64,000 nt of DNA, taken from NCBI RefSeq assembly GCF_030818775.1, contig NZ_JAUTAU010000001.1, positions 758,501 to 822,500 on the forward strand. The letters run 5' to 3'. The notes beneath the pieces are model-generated. The model was not told the origin of the DNA. It saw only the letters and a list, made by a program, of their open reading frames with translations, and did not search any database. The stretch is from Bacillus sp. SORGH_AS_0510 (GTDB taxonomy: Bacteria > Bacillota > Bacilli > Bacillales > Cytobacillaceae). The position numbers were made by a program, and so were the translations under genes. Shown here in pieces: positions 25,638 through 34,773 of the stretch (the first letter of the stretch is position 1; every line of letters begins with the position of its first letter).

Positions 25638-27362
25638 CTAGTTCGGAATCCATAGCCGAGAAAAGTCAAAGTGTCCGAATGAGTGGAATTTGACGTCTTT
25701 GATCATGGGGTGGAAGGTTCTTGTTTTTATTGGGTGATGCTGAAATATCAACAGGTTGTTTTCCCGTATATGTGCTTCAATTTCAACCATAATCGCTTCC
25801 CTAATCACTGCATCCACTTGTTTGAATTCCTCCAGCTTTGCGTCAATCCACTCCAGAGAGTCCAATGGGAACATCCGCCGGAATAAAAGCGTGTCATTGT
25901 AAAAGGCCCCCAAGAACGAAAGATGGGGATCAAGGGATGAAACCTCTCCGATGAAAACCAAGTCAGCGTTCTTATCCATTTCTCGACGATAGAAATCATC
26001 GAAGGTAAATTTCTGCAGGACAAAATTGATTCCATACTGTTCCCCTTGTTTCCTATACCACTCTGCGACCACAAAAGCTTTCTGATAATCCATGTGATAC
26101 AGCTGAATGGGTTCCCCCGTATAGCCCGCTTCTTCTAAAAGTGGAAAGATCTCCTTAGGGTCTTTCGACTGTGGAAATGATCGCTGGTTGATAAAACTAC
26201 TCGCTTCGATCCATTGTTCCCACCCGAGGTCCTTCGCCAGTAGATTCACATCCATCAAATGGTACAGCGCTTTTCGGAAGGAAGGATGCTGGACAATCGT
26301 TTCTCGTTTCAAGTTGCACATCATAAATCGGAAGCCTGTTTCAATTTCATGTTTGCTTAGGGTTTCCTCCGATGGTGGATTCTCCAAAGTGAAATCCACG
26401 ACTGCTGCAGCCTCCTCTGTCACCTTATAAAAATGAAGTTCATCCAGGAGCGGCCGTTCAAGGAAGTAGCGGTCGAATGCCTCCAACACTACTTTATTTC
26501 GTGAACGTTCCTTCAGCAGAAAGGGGCCGGTACCAATCCATTCTCCCTCGTTGAAAGGCAGGTTGGCAGGGAGGATGCAGAAATTAGGTGACGCTATGTA
26601 TCTTAAAAAAAATGGATTTTTCTTTTTCAAGAGAATCGTAACTTTATAGGGACCTGAACATTCCACACTTTCTATGTCTCTCGCAAGCCATTGATAAGAA
26701 GAATCAGTGCTGTGTTTCATTCTTTCAACGGTATAGGCAACATCCTTGCTCGTCAGGGGCTCATGGTGGTGAAAGACAATTCCCTTCCTTAAGTAAAAGG
26801 TCCACTTCGTCCCGTCTTCACTCGATTCAAAATGGTGCGCAATATGAGGGAGAATCCGGTCATTTGCCGCCTCGTATTTGACGAGCGTATCCCCCAGGTA
26901 TTCTATTAAATGAGATTCAAAAGAAATGGATACTTTCAATGGATCTAACGTCGTAATATCCCTTGAGATAAAAGCATGGAGAACATCCTTGGATTCGGTT
27001 CCCTGGTGATAGCCGAACATTTCCTGGATATCGGCCGACACCTTAGCAATCCACGACTTTGGGATAGGGAGTCTTAGGAGCTGTGCGGCCTGATCCAGTT
27101 GGCCATTTTCCATACAATCCTTCATAAACTCTTCGACTTCCCTCTGAAAAGGCTCGGAAAATCGTAGTCTCGAAGGGTTTCCTCTCCCCACACCAGGCAG
27201 ATAGGAAATCTTGCATGACTCCTCGAACTGGTGGAGTATTCGTTTGACGTTCTGCAACGAACAAAACCAAAGTTCTTCTAGCTCATTTAATTTAAAGGTG
27301 CACTCCCCATTCACTTCGCGTTGAAGAAAGTGGGCTCTCATGGCAAAATAGCGTTCATTCAC
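25638..27362 (-). CDS. SgrR-like regulator (HTH plus solute-binding domain)
   Basis: This protein of about 574 residues has an N-terminal winged-helix domain (about residues 1-110) and a C-terminal family-5 solute-binding domain (from about 120, with DITTLDPLKVS and WTFYLRKGIVFHHHEPLTSKDVAYTVERM). That is the architecture of SgrR, which in enteric bacteria responds to sugar-phosphate stress. The GTG at 27362 follows AGGAGGGAAT at good spacing; the upstream ATG at 27389 has no such box. An MFS transporter gene is divergent, so it is the likely target, as with SgrR and SetA. No ligand is evident. Confidence 0.85.
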   Translation of the reverse strand: MNERYFAMRAHFLQREVNGECTFKLNELEELWFCSLQNVKRILHQFEESCKISYLPGVGRGNPSRLRFSEPFQREVEEFMKDCMENGQLDQAAQLLRLPIPKSWIAKVSADIQEMFGYHQGTESKDVLHAFISRDITTLDPLKVSISFESHLIEYLGDTLVKYEAANDRILPHIAHHFESSEDGTKWTFYLRKGIVFHHHEPLTSKDVAYTVERMKHSTDSSYQWLARDIESVECSGPYKVTILLKKKNPFFLRYIASPNFCILPANLPFNEGEWIGTGPFLLKERSRNKVVLEAFDRYFLERPLLDELHFYKVTEEAAAVVDFTLENPPSEETLSKHEIETGFRFMMCNLKRETIVQHPSFRKALYHLMDVNLLAKDLGWEQWIEASSFINQRSFPQSKDPKEIFPLLEEAGYTGEPIQLYHMDYQKAFVVAEWYRKQGEQYGINFVLQKFTFDDFYRREMDKNADLVFIGEVSSLDPHLSFLGAFYNDTLLFRRMFPLDSLEWIDAKLEEFKQVDAVIREAIMVEIEAHIRENNLLIFQHHPIKTRTFHPMIKDVKFHSFGHFDFSRLWIPN

Positions 27363-27457
27363 TGGCAATTCCCTCCTAAAAGGGTACATTTTTTTCTAGA
27401 TTATATCCTTTTTATCCCTTTTCTCCAAGAGCATAATGGAAGCAAGGAGGAGATAGT

Positions 27458-28717
27458 ATGTTTCGTACGTTACATCCTAATATTAAAATCAGAATCTATA
27501 CATCTTTTTTAAGCCGAGTGGTTGGTTCCGCCATATTCCCGTTCATGGCGATCTATTTTACGAAGGAAATCAATGTATCCACAGCAGGCATTCTCGTTCT
27601 CATTCAAGTTTGTGTTCAATTCATTGCTGGACTTTATGGTGGGTACCTGGCAGATATCATCGGACGAAAACGGCTGATGGTGGCTGGGGAAGTCATGAAG
27701 GTAGGCGCCTTTGCCTGTATGCTTGCTGTGAATTCACCGATATTTGTGTCACCATGGATCACTTTTATCATGATGCTGTTAATCGGCGTTTCATCTGGGA
27801 TCGTAAACCCTGCAGCAGAAGCGATGCTGATTGATGTGAGTACGAAGGAGACAAGGGCCTTCATGTACTCGGTCAATTACTGGGCGGTGAACTTGTCGAT
27901 CATGATCGGCCTGATGATCGGGGGCTGGTTTTTTGAACATTACTTTTTCGAATTGTTAGGGGTATTAACCTTCATGAGCCTTGTGACGCTTTGGATTACG
28001 GCAGCCTTCATCATCGATACGTATCAAGTGAAGAAGGGGGCAGGCGACAAGACATATGGATTGAAGCCTATGGTGAAAAGCTACGGATTGGTCATTAAGG
28101 ACTGGGCGTTCATGGCGTTTACGCTGGGTGGGATTGCTATCTTATCCATTGAATTTCAACGGAATAATTTTATCTCCGTCAGACTTGAAAAAGAAATCAT
28201 TCCACAGACAATTCATCTGTTTAACAGCTTCGCCTTTGACTTAGACGGAATCAAGTTATTGAGCCTCCTGACAGTGGTCAATACCATGATGGTTGTTCTC
28301 TTTACTGCGGTTACCGCAAAATGGATTAAAGGGAAGAAAGAAGAGCCGATTATGTATGTGGGTTTTATTCTTTTCGGTCTGGGCTACTTCTTCTTGGCCT
28401 TCAGCAACAGCATTCCTATGCTTTTTATCTCAGTGGTCGTCTTAACCATCGGCGAACTGCTCTATGTCCCGACAAGGCAGTCACTCTTGGCGGATATTGT
28501 GGATGACAGCAAGAGGGGCACCTATATGGCTATGAATGGCCTCGTATTTCAAGTGGGAAAAATGATTGGGGCATTAGGTTTGATTATCGGCAACATCATC
28601 GGTGGAATAGCGATGGGAGCTGGATTCCTGGCACTAGTCGTACTCAGCATCGTCTTTTCAAGGCTAGCATTGAGACCAACAGAGGTAGAATTTAGGGACA
28701 GTCCCCCAGCGCTTTAA
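27458..28717 (+). CDS. MFS transporter with REP-encoded tail
   Basis: This 419-residue protein has twelve predicted membrane helices and the MFS motif GGYLADIIGRKR between helices 2 and 3. It resembles Bacillus multidrug or sugar efflux permeases. The final residues (FRDSPPAL) are encoded by a REP palindrome. The divergent neighbour is an SgrR-like regulator, which by analogy may control it. The ATG at 27458 is preceded by AAGGAGGAGA. Its stop overlaps the stop of the convergent TetR gene inside the palindrome. The substrate cannot be told from sequence. Confidence 0.85.
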   Translation: MFRTLHPNIKIRIYTSFLSRVVGSAIFPFMAIYFTKEINVSTAGILVLIQVCVQFIAGLYGGYLADIIGRKRLMVAGEVMKVGAFACMLAVNSPIFVSPWITFIMMLLIGVSSGIVNPAAEAMLIDVSTKETRAFMYSVNYWAVNLSIMIGLMIGGWFFEHYFFELLGVLTFMSLVTLWITAAFIIDTYQVKKGAGDKTYGLKPMVKSYGLVIKDWAFMAFTLGGIAILSIEFQRNNFISVRLEKEIIPQTIHLFNSFAFDLDGIKLLSLLTVVNTMMVVLFTAVTAKWIKGKKEEPIMYVGFILFGLGYFFLAFSNSIPMLFISVVVLTIGELLYVPTRQSLLADIVDDSKRGTYMAMNGLVFQVGKMIGALGLIIGNIIGGIAMGAGFLALVVLSIVFSRLALRPTEVEFRDSPPAL

Positions 28718-28737
28718 CGCGCCGGGGGACTGTCCCC
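28695..28737. repeat. REP-like palindrome, copy 10
   Basis: Same family. Both convergent genes read into it and overlap by four bases inside it. Confidence 0.95.
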
Positions 28738-29352
28738 CTTTTTCAATCCCGCTGCAAAGAACGGGCCATTAATGGTAATGGTGGAAAGGATGCGCGCCAT
28801 CTCTTGCGGAGATTCTTTCATGCCACTATTCAGCCATTGCTGAACCACTCCTAAATGTGCCGACGATATGTACGACACTAAATATTGACCTGGTACAAGT
28901 AAATCTTCCTCTTTGATCAGGGCGTTTGCGTGGTTACCAAACAGGGTTTTCCACATAAACTCTTTCAATTTGATGATAAAAGACAAATCCCCCTTGGGAC
29001 TTAACACCGCCTTCATAAACCCACTATTCTCCTTGAAATATTCGAAAATGGAAACAGCGAAGGCAAATGGCACGATGGGCGAAGAAGTAGTCTCAAGCTC
29101 GGCAAGCACCTCTGGCAAGTTCTTTTTGACAATGCCGGCCATTTCAGCCATGATTTCTTCCTGACATTTGACCATTAAATCAAACTTATCCTGATAGTGA
29201 GTATAAAACGTGCCTCTATTGATCTTTGCCCTACTCGTAATATCCTTCACGGTGATAGCGTCAAAGCCCTTTTCCTCCATTAACTCGACTAATGCCTTTC
29301 GAATCGCCTCTTTTGTCCGAAGTACGCGCAAATCCATGCTACTTTCCCGCAA
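28714..29352 (-). CDS. TetR/AcrR-family regulator with REP-encoded tail
   Basis: This regulator has a TetR helix-turn-helix near its N-terminus (DAITVKDITSRAKINRGTFYTHYQDK) and a helical ligand-binding domain. It resembles Bacillus TetR proteins that repress YhgE/Pip-type membrane genes such as the divergent one at 29523. The start is uncertain: a TTG at 29352 is preceded by AAGGGGGAA, but ATG codons at 29337 and 29418 are also in frame. The last residues, KGDSPPAR, are encoded by a REP palindrome. A symmetrical operator candidate lies at 29467-29488. Confidence 0.85.
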   Translation of the reverse strand: MRESSMDLRVLRTKEAIRKALVELMEEKGFDAITVKDITSRAKINRGTFYTHYQDKFDLMVKCQEEIMAEMAGIVKKNLPEVLAELETTSSPIVPFAFAVSIFEYFKENSGFMKAVLSPKGDLSFIIKLKEFMWKTLFGNHANALIKEEDLLVPGQYLVSYISSAHLGVVQQWLNSGMKESPQEMARILSTITINGPFFAAGLKKGDSPPAR

Positions 29353-29466
29353 ACGTATTCCCCCTTCAAGTTTTATCCAACACATTGATAAAAGGTGTCT
29401 TCTAACCGACACATCCACGTTTATTGATTATTGTATAACACGGTATCTCCACATATAATCCAATTA

Positions 29467-29488
29467 AATAAACAACACGATGTTTATT
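29467..29488. promoter_or_regulatory. Candidate TetR operator
   Basis: AATAAACA-N6-TGTTTATT, an inverted repeat with perfect 8-bp arms, lies between the divergent TetR and YhgE/Pip-type genes, a few bases before the ribosome-binding site of the latter. Confidence 0.6.
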
Positions 29489-29522
29489 ATTATAACTCAT
29501 TTCAAAGGAGGAAAACCCTTCT

Positions 29523-30719
29523 ATGTTAAAAAACAAACTAGCATGGCTGTCCCCAACCATTGCACTGGCCGTTATATTTCTTTTTTCATTAACATTATTT
29601 CCAACGGTCCAGCCTCAACCGAAAAATTTGCCCATTGCGATTGTGAATGAGGATCAGGGAGTGGAAATCCCGGATCAACCCGCATTGAATATGGGCCAAA
29701 CAATTGTTGAGATGATACAAAAATCTTCTAAAACCACTGAAGAGCCTGTGGTTAAGTGGGTAAAAGTAAAGAGTAAAGAGGAGGTCTTGACGGGGTTAAA
29801 TCATCAAGAGTATTATGCGGCATTAGTCATCCCTGAAGACTTTAGCGCCAAGCAAGCATCATTACGGACACCGGCCCCTTCTTCACCAGAAGTACAAATC
29901 TATATCAATCAAGGCATGAACATGGCGGCATCCACCATGGCGGGGCAACTGTTAAATGGAGTAGTGGACAATATGAACCAAACGGTTCGTACACAACTCC
30001 TAAAAGGATTTGAAGCAAAAGGGGCTTCTTTGACCGTGGACCAGGCTGCCCATCTAGCGACGCCAATTACGAAGAAAGTGACCAATGTAAACGAGGTTGG
30101 CAAACATAGTGCAAATGGGAACGCGCCTGTTTCTTTATTCCAACCATTATGGATGGCCAGTATGGCAGGTGCTGTCATTCTGTTTATCGCCGCCAGCAAA
30201 ATGCCGATCAGGACGCGAAAAGATACCCTCGTGACTAGGGTCGGACAAATTTTGTTTGGAGCCGTTGTATCAGTTGTCATTGGCTTTGGTTTTACCTGGA
30301 TCGCCAGCGGGATGGTAGGATTGCATATCAACGATTTCACGGATACTGCATTATTTTTAACCATTGCTGCCTTTAGTTTCATCTTACTGATCTCGGCCGT
30401 GCTTTCGTTAACGGGGTTACGAGGCATACCCATTTTTGTCCTATTACTGTTCTTCGGAGGGCCATTACTTGCAATGGCCCCCGAAATGATGTCGCCGTTT
30501 TACCGAGATTGGATCTACTCCTGGCTACCGATGCGATTTATGGTAGAAGGCCTTCGGGAATTACTCTTCTTTGGAAAGGGATTAAGTTGGGGCACTTCCG
30601 TTTCTGCTCTGGTGTGGATTGGCTTAGTAAGCATGGTGGTCATTTTAGGTAAAGCCCTCTTAAAGCGAACAGCAGGTGAGAATCACGGGACGGAAGCAAG
30701 TGCCTCTAATCCCTTCTAG
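29523..30719 (+). CDS. YhgE/Pip-type (ABC-2-like) membrane protein
   Basis: This 398-residue protein has an N-terminal membrane helix, a large extracellular domain (about residues 30-200) starting LPIAIVNEDQGVEIP as in YhgE/Pip proteins, and a C-terminal group of about five helices like an ABC-2 permease. YhgE-like proteins serve as phage receptors in some species and are often under TetR control. Here a TetR gene is divergent and a palindromic operator lies between. It is much shorter than full-length YhgE, lacking the long coiled middle region. AAAGGAGGAAAA precedes the ATG. Confidence 0.75.
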   Translation: MLKNKLAWLSPTIALAVIFLFSLTLFPTVQPQPKNLPIAIVNEDQGVEIPDQPALNMGQTIVEMIQKSSKTTEEPVVKWVKVKSKEEVLTGLNHQEYYAALVIPEDFSAKQASLRTPAPSSPEVQIYINQGMNMAASTMAGQLLNGVVDNMNQTVRTQLLKGFEAKGASLTVDQAAHLATPITKKVTNVNEVGKHSANGNAPVSLFQPLWMASMAGAVILFIAASKMPIRTRKDTLVTRVGQILFGAVVSVVIGFGFTWIASGMVGLHINDFTDTALFLTIAAFSFILLISAVLSLTGLRGIPIFVLLLFFGGPLLAMAPEMMSPFYRDWIYSWLPMRFMVEGLRELLFFGKGLSWGTSVSALVWIGLVSMVVILGKALLKRTAGENHGTEASASNPF

Positions 30720-30810
30720 TTTTTCTTCTTTTTAATGAATGGGAAAGATAGTAAGGATATTTCTCATAACTCTAGAATACAGATAATATAAAATCTAGAA
30801 ATTCTGGGGT

Positions 30811-31605
30811 GTGAGATTAATAGGATTATTAAAAGATCATGAAACGGTAAAAAGTATCATTGTTATTTTACGAGCAGCAGGTTGTGTTTTTCCTGAAGAA
30901 GAAACACAGTTACTGATGTCAGAAGCAGGCAGCATCGATGAGTTAATGAGAATGGTAGGAACACGGGCAAGTGGCTTACCGCTAGAATACGTACTTGGAT
31001 ATACAAACTTTTTTGGGTTGCGAATAGGGGTAGAGCGGGGAGTCTTTGTTCCGCGTAGACGAACGGAATTCCTGGTTCGGCAGGCACAAGCATTGATTCG
31101 CACAGATGACGTTGTAGTTGATTTGTGTTGCGGGAGTGGAGCTGTTGGGGCAGCGATTGCAGCCGGATTGAAGCCAATTGAATTACACTCTGTTGATATT
31201 GATTCCATTGCTGTGCAATGTGCATCTCGCAACCTTTCGAATATTGGTGGAGGGGTTTATGAAGGTGACTTGTATCGTGCATTGCCTCAATCGTTACGGG
31301 GCCGTGTGAACACCATAGTGGCCAACGTTCCTTACGTTCCAACTAATGCCATTGGGCTGCTTCCCCAAGAGGCCCGCATATATGAGCCAACAGTTACGCT
31401 TGATGGAGGAGAGGACGGGTTGGACCTTCAGCGTAGAGTAGCGGAAGAAGCGCCACAATGGCTGGTTTCTGGAGGACATCTATTAGTCGAGACGAGTGAA
31501 AGGCAGTCTGCTCAAACCTTAAAAATTTTTTCTAAGGCGGGGCTAATTGCGCGAATTGCAAGAGATGAAGAATTGGATGCGACGGTTGTTATTGGTATAA
31601 AGTAG
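30811..31605 (+). CDS. PrmC-like protein N5-glutamine methyltransferase
   Basis: This 264-residue protein resembles the putative protein-glutamine methyltransferases related to PrmC/HemK. Motif I is VVDLCCGSGAVGAAI, a second segment is LHSVDID, and the catalytic loop reads NVPYVP where PrmC has NPPY. The substitution of the first Pro by Val is typical of this subgroup, so activity may still be intact. The GTG start at 30811 has only a weak ribosome-binding site (GGGGT). It is alone, and the release-factor gene is not adjacent. Confidence 0.8.
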   Translation: MRLIGLLKDHETVKSIIVILRAAGCVFPEEETQLLMSEAGSIDELMRMVGTRASGLPLEYVLGYTNFFGLRIGVERGVFVPRRRTEFLVRQAQALIRTDDVVVDLCCGSGAVGAAIAAGLKPIELHSVDIDSIAVQCASRNLSNIGGGVYEGDLYRALPQSLRGRVNTIVANVPYVPTNAIGLLPQEARIYEPTVTLDGGEDGLDLQRRVAEEAPQWLVSGGHLLVETSERQSAQTLKIFSKAGLIARIARDEELDATVVIGIK

Positions 31606-31707
31606 AGAGAACCTGTTTAGCCTGTTACTTGAATCGGTATCTTGAGTAGGTAGACAGCGGAATTTCTCTTTTAAAAAAATATCATAGAAATAGGATAGAC
31701 ATAATCC

Positions 31708-31738
31708 AGCCGCCATCTTCTTGGGGGCTTTTTTTTTA
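31708..31738 (+). terminator. Probable terminator
   Basis: AGCCGCC ... GGGGGCT with a run of nine T residues; a weak stem with one mismatch. The rest of the 355-bp gap from 31606 to 31959 holds only AT-rich DNA and nothing else recognised. Confidence 0.5.
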
Positions 31739-31959
31739 GCTGCTTAGGTCTATAGCCACCTAGACCTTAGTCCAATCTTTTTTCTATATTTCCAAATTAA
31801 TCAACATACTTATCTATCAATCCATCCTCTTTCTAGTAAAAAGGTCCATCAAAATGTTTGAATTAGTAGATTTTTGTAAAAGGAATGAAGTTTACTAGAC
31901 TACTAAAATCGCTGATAATCTACTGGAAAAGGTTAACAATTTTTCTAAGGGGGAGTTAG

Positions 31960-33366
31960 ATGAAGCGGAAAAAAACAATGTCAGCTTTGTTAGCTGCAGG
32001 TTTGATTTTAAGTGTGAATGGGGCTTATGCAAAAGAGCCGGATGCAGGTGCGCCAAATGCTAATGCGGCGTCCGCGTTTGACAACAAGATTATCAAGAAA
32101 ATCAGTGCAGACAACATGTATAACCACATTGCCTATTTATCAGGGGTTCCTCGTCAGGCTGGAACGGATGGCGAGCTTAGAGGCGTTCAGTACATAGAGA
32201 GCCAGTTTAAACAATACGGCTATGAGACGGAGGTGCAGCCTTTCCCAATCTATACTGTTGTTCGCAATAATGTCAGCGGCTTATTGGAAATTGGCGGGGA
32301 GAATTTGAAGCCCTATGTTTTCTCAGGTTCCTACAGTGGAGAGGTGACCGCTGAATTGGTGGATGTGGGCAAGGCGCTGAAAGGCACGGTGCCTGATACC
32401 GTAAAAGGGAAAATTGCGTTGATTGAACGCGGGGATATCCCCTTTGTTGAAAAAGTGCAAAATGTAGTGGATATGGGCGCGGTTGGGGTCGTTATGTACA
32501 ACAATAGTGGTACATCGAACACGTTTGGACAAGTTAGTTTTGGACAAAATGTTCCTGCTGTTGCGATTACGAGGGCCCAAGGTTTGGCGCTCGCTGAACA
32601 AGTGAAAAGTGGACCTGTAACGGCGCATATTAAGGTCACAGGGTCTGGCCTTGAGAAAAAAACCTCCTACAACGTGATCGCCAAAATGAAGCCAAAGAAA
32701 AACAAAGACACCGGTCAAGTAGTCATGATTGGAGCACACCATGATTCCGTTCCGAACGGCCCGGGAGCGAATGATGATGCCTCTGGTGTTTCTGCGGTGC
32801 TAGAGCTTGCTAGAGTTATGGCTACTGCGCCGATTGACACTGAGCTTCGTTTCGTGACGTTCGGCTCGGAGGAACTGGGGCTATTGGGGTCCTATCATTA
32901 TGCAGAGTCCTTAAGTGATGAGGATGCGGACCGCATCGTTGCCCACTTCCAAATGGATATGATCGGCAGTAAGGATGCCGGTGGGGACAATAAGGCGAAC
33001 GGTTTAATCATGTACACCATTGATGGACAGAAAAACTTGGTGACGGATCTTGCTTCCGCGGCAGGGGCGAGGACGGCCTTGGGTGAAGTGGTTCCGTATG
33101 GTCAATTGGGACGAAGCGACCACCAACCATTCCATGAGTTAGGGATCCCTGCGGCATTATTCATTCACTCGCCGCTGGAGCCATGGTATCACTCACCGGC
33201 TGATACGATCGACAAAATTGATAAAAACAAACTGCAGGAAACGGCTGAAATTGTCGGTGCATCTGTCTATCAAATTGCCCGTCCGGAAACTCCAGCATTA
33301 CAGCATTCTAGGGTAGCACCGCAACCGGTAGACTATGATTTTGAAAATCGCCCACCGGGGGCTTAA
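31960..33366 (+). CDS. Secreted M28 family metallo-aminopeptidase with PA domain
   Basis: This 468-residue protein has a signal peptide (about residues 1-24, ending at ANGAYA). A PA (protease-associated) domain is at about 120-230 (GKIALIERGDIPFVEKVQN). The M28 catalytic domain follows, with the zinc ligands in GAHHDSVPNGPGANDDASG, EELGL, FQMDMIG and the C-terminal SDHQPFHELG and WYHSPADT. It resembles the Bacillus YwaD aminopeptidase. The start is supported by AAGGGGGAG. It is a monocistronic gene for extracellular peptide use. Confidence 0.92.
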   Translation: MKRKKTMSALLAAGLILSVNGAYAKEPDAGAPNANAASAFDNKIIKKISADNMYNHIAYLSGVPRQAGTDGELRGVQYIESQFKQYGYETEVQPFPIYTVVRNNVSGLLEIGGENLKPYVFSGSYSGEVTAELVDVGKALKGTVPDTVKGKIALIERGDIPFVEKVQNVVDMGAVGVVMYNNSGTSNTFGQVSFGQNVPAVAITRAQGLALAEQVKSGPVTAHIKVTGSGLEKKTSYNVIAKMKPKKNKDTGQVVMIGAHHDSVPNGPGANDDASGVSAVLELARVMATAPIDTELRFVTFGSEELGLLGSYHYAESLSDEDADRIVAHFQMDMIGSKDAGGDNKANGLIMYTIDGQKNLVTDLASAAGARTALGEVVPYGQLGRSDHQPFHELGIPAALFIHSPLEPWYHSPADTIDKIDKNKLQETAEIVGASVYQIARPETPALQHSRVAPQPVDYDFENRPPGA

Positions 33367-33469
33367 AGAAGTAGAAAAATTGTAATGGTGCCTGACCCCA
33401 TTCGTGGACAAGTGTACTTCTAGGGTGGACGGTTTAGTTGGACTAGTATCATTGAAGGGTTCTTGAGTG

Positions 33470-33498
33470 AAAACCCCGGTTGATTCCGGGGTTTTTTT
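33470..33498 (+). terminator. Terminator of the M28 peptidase gene
   Basis: AAACCCCGG / CCGGGGTTT stem with a TTGATT loop and a T-run; a strong Rho-independent signal. Confidence 0.95.
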
Positions 33499-33519
33499 GC
33501 GCATAGCGCTAAGAGGACG

Positions 33520-33546
33520 AAAAAAAACGCCAAGAAACTGGCGTCA
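33520..33546 (-). terminator. Terminator of the small 57-residue protein gene
   Basis: On the minus strand GACGCCAG / CTGGCGT-type stem followed by a run of T residues. Confidence 0.85.
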
Positions 33547-33562
33547 GTCTTGCTTTTCGCTA

Positions 33563-33736
33563 TTAACGCTTATCGTTGTCTGTTAGATTATCAACTGCGT
33601 TTGCCGTTGCGTCAACAGCATTCATTGCCGCATTCTCCGTGGCTTCTAGTCCTTTATGGATCGAGTGAAACATAGCCCCAGCTCCATTTTTAATATTCTC
33701 TGAAACATTTTTGTTGTTTTTTTCTTGGTTAGACAA
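33563..33736 (-). CDS. Small hydrophilic Bacillus protein, function unknown
   Basis: The product is 57 residues long, Asn/Ala-rich, with an amphipathic alanine-rich repeat (AMNAVDATANAVDNLTDN) and a charged N-terminus. The TTG start is chosen because AGGAGGTG lies six bases upstream; a GTG nine bases before it is part of that box. I do not recognise the family. The size, solubility and strong ribosome-binding site suggest an abundant, perhaps sporulation or stress-related, protein. It has its own terminator. Confidence 0.6.
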   Translation of the reverse strand: MSNQEKNNKNVSENIKNGAGAMFHSIHKGLEATENAAMNAVDATANAVDNLTDNDKR

Positions 33737-33852
33737 TTCGTTCACCTCCTAGTTGTCTGTATTTTATGTAAAAAAATATAAGTCATACAGCGGCGAATTA
33801 AATCCTTTCAAGATCTGAGGAAGAGAGTAAATCATGTGATATAGTTAGTTAA

Positions 33853-34392
<540 letters not shown>

Positions 34393-34462
34393 TTATCTTT
34401 TTAAAAGGTATAGAAAATTGTTTATAAAAAATAGTAGCGTAAATCGTGGACCTTAACCCGAA

Positions 34463-34714
34463 TGCTGGACCATCGATATACCGGTACAAGGGGAAAACCC
34501 TGCACACTTAGGGATTCTTAAAAATTGGACGGATACTATTGTGAAGGGAACACCCTTGCTTGCACCAGGAGAAGAAGGGTTAAAAGGGGTAGAATTGGCA
34601 AATTCCATTTAGTTATCCTCTTGGCTAAAAAGAACAGTAGAGTTCCCGATTGATAGTGACCTCTATCTTCAAAAGCTACAGGAAAAAATCAATCATTCAA
34701 TTGTTGGAGAATAG
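34463..34714 (+). pseudogene. Decayed Gfo/Idh/MocA-type oxidoreductase, C-terminal fragment
   Basis: In the frame starting near 34463 the translation reads IDIPVQGENPAHLGILKNW, then TPLLAPGEEGLKGVELANSI, a TAG stop, then LSSWLKRTVEFPIDSDLY and a final TAG at 34712-34714. This is the C-terminus of a Gfo/Idh/MocA-family dehydrogenase (compare the LLAPGEEG and SSWLK words of that family). The internal stop and missing N-terminal two thirds make it a pseudogene. An intact but different member lies at 36791. Confidence 0.8.
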
Positions 34715-34717
34715 GTG

Positions 34718-34767
34718 TTTAGGGACAGTCCCCCGCCGCTTTAACGCGACGGGGGACTGTCCCTAAA
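34718..34767. repeat. REP-like palindrome, copy 11
   Basis: Outer TTTAGGGACAG arm with complement; the inner arms have a mismatch (CGCCGC / GCGACG). It lies at the 3' end of the STAS protein gene. Confidence 0.95.
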
Positions 34768-34773
34768 ATATGT

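Noticed and set aside
33384..33410. A half-copy of another Bacillus repeat (GGTGCCTGACCCC)
   Set aside because: Only one short arm is present with no partner, so it was not listed as a repeat.
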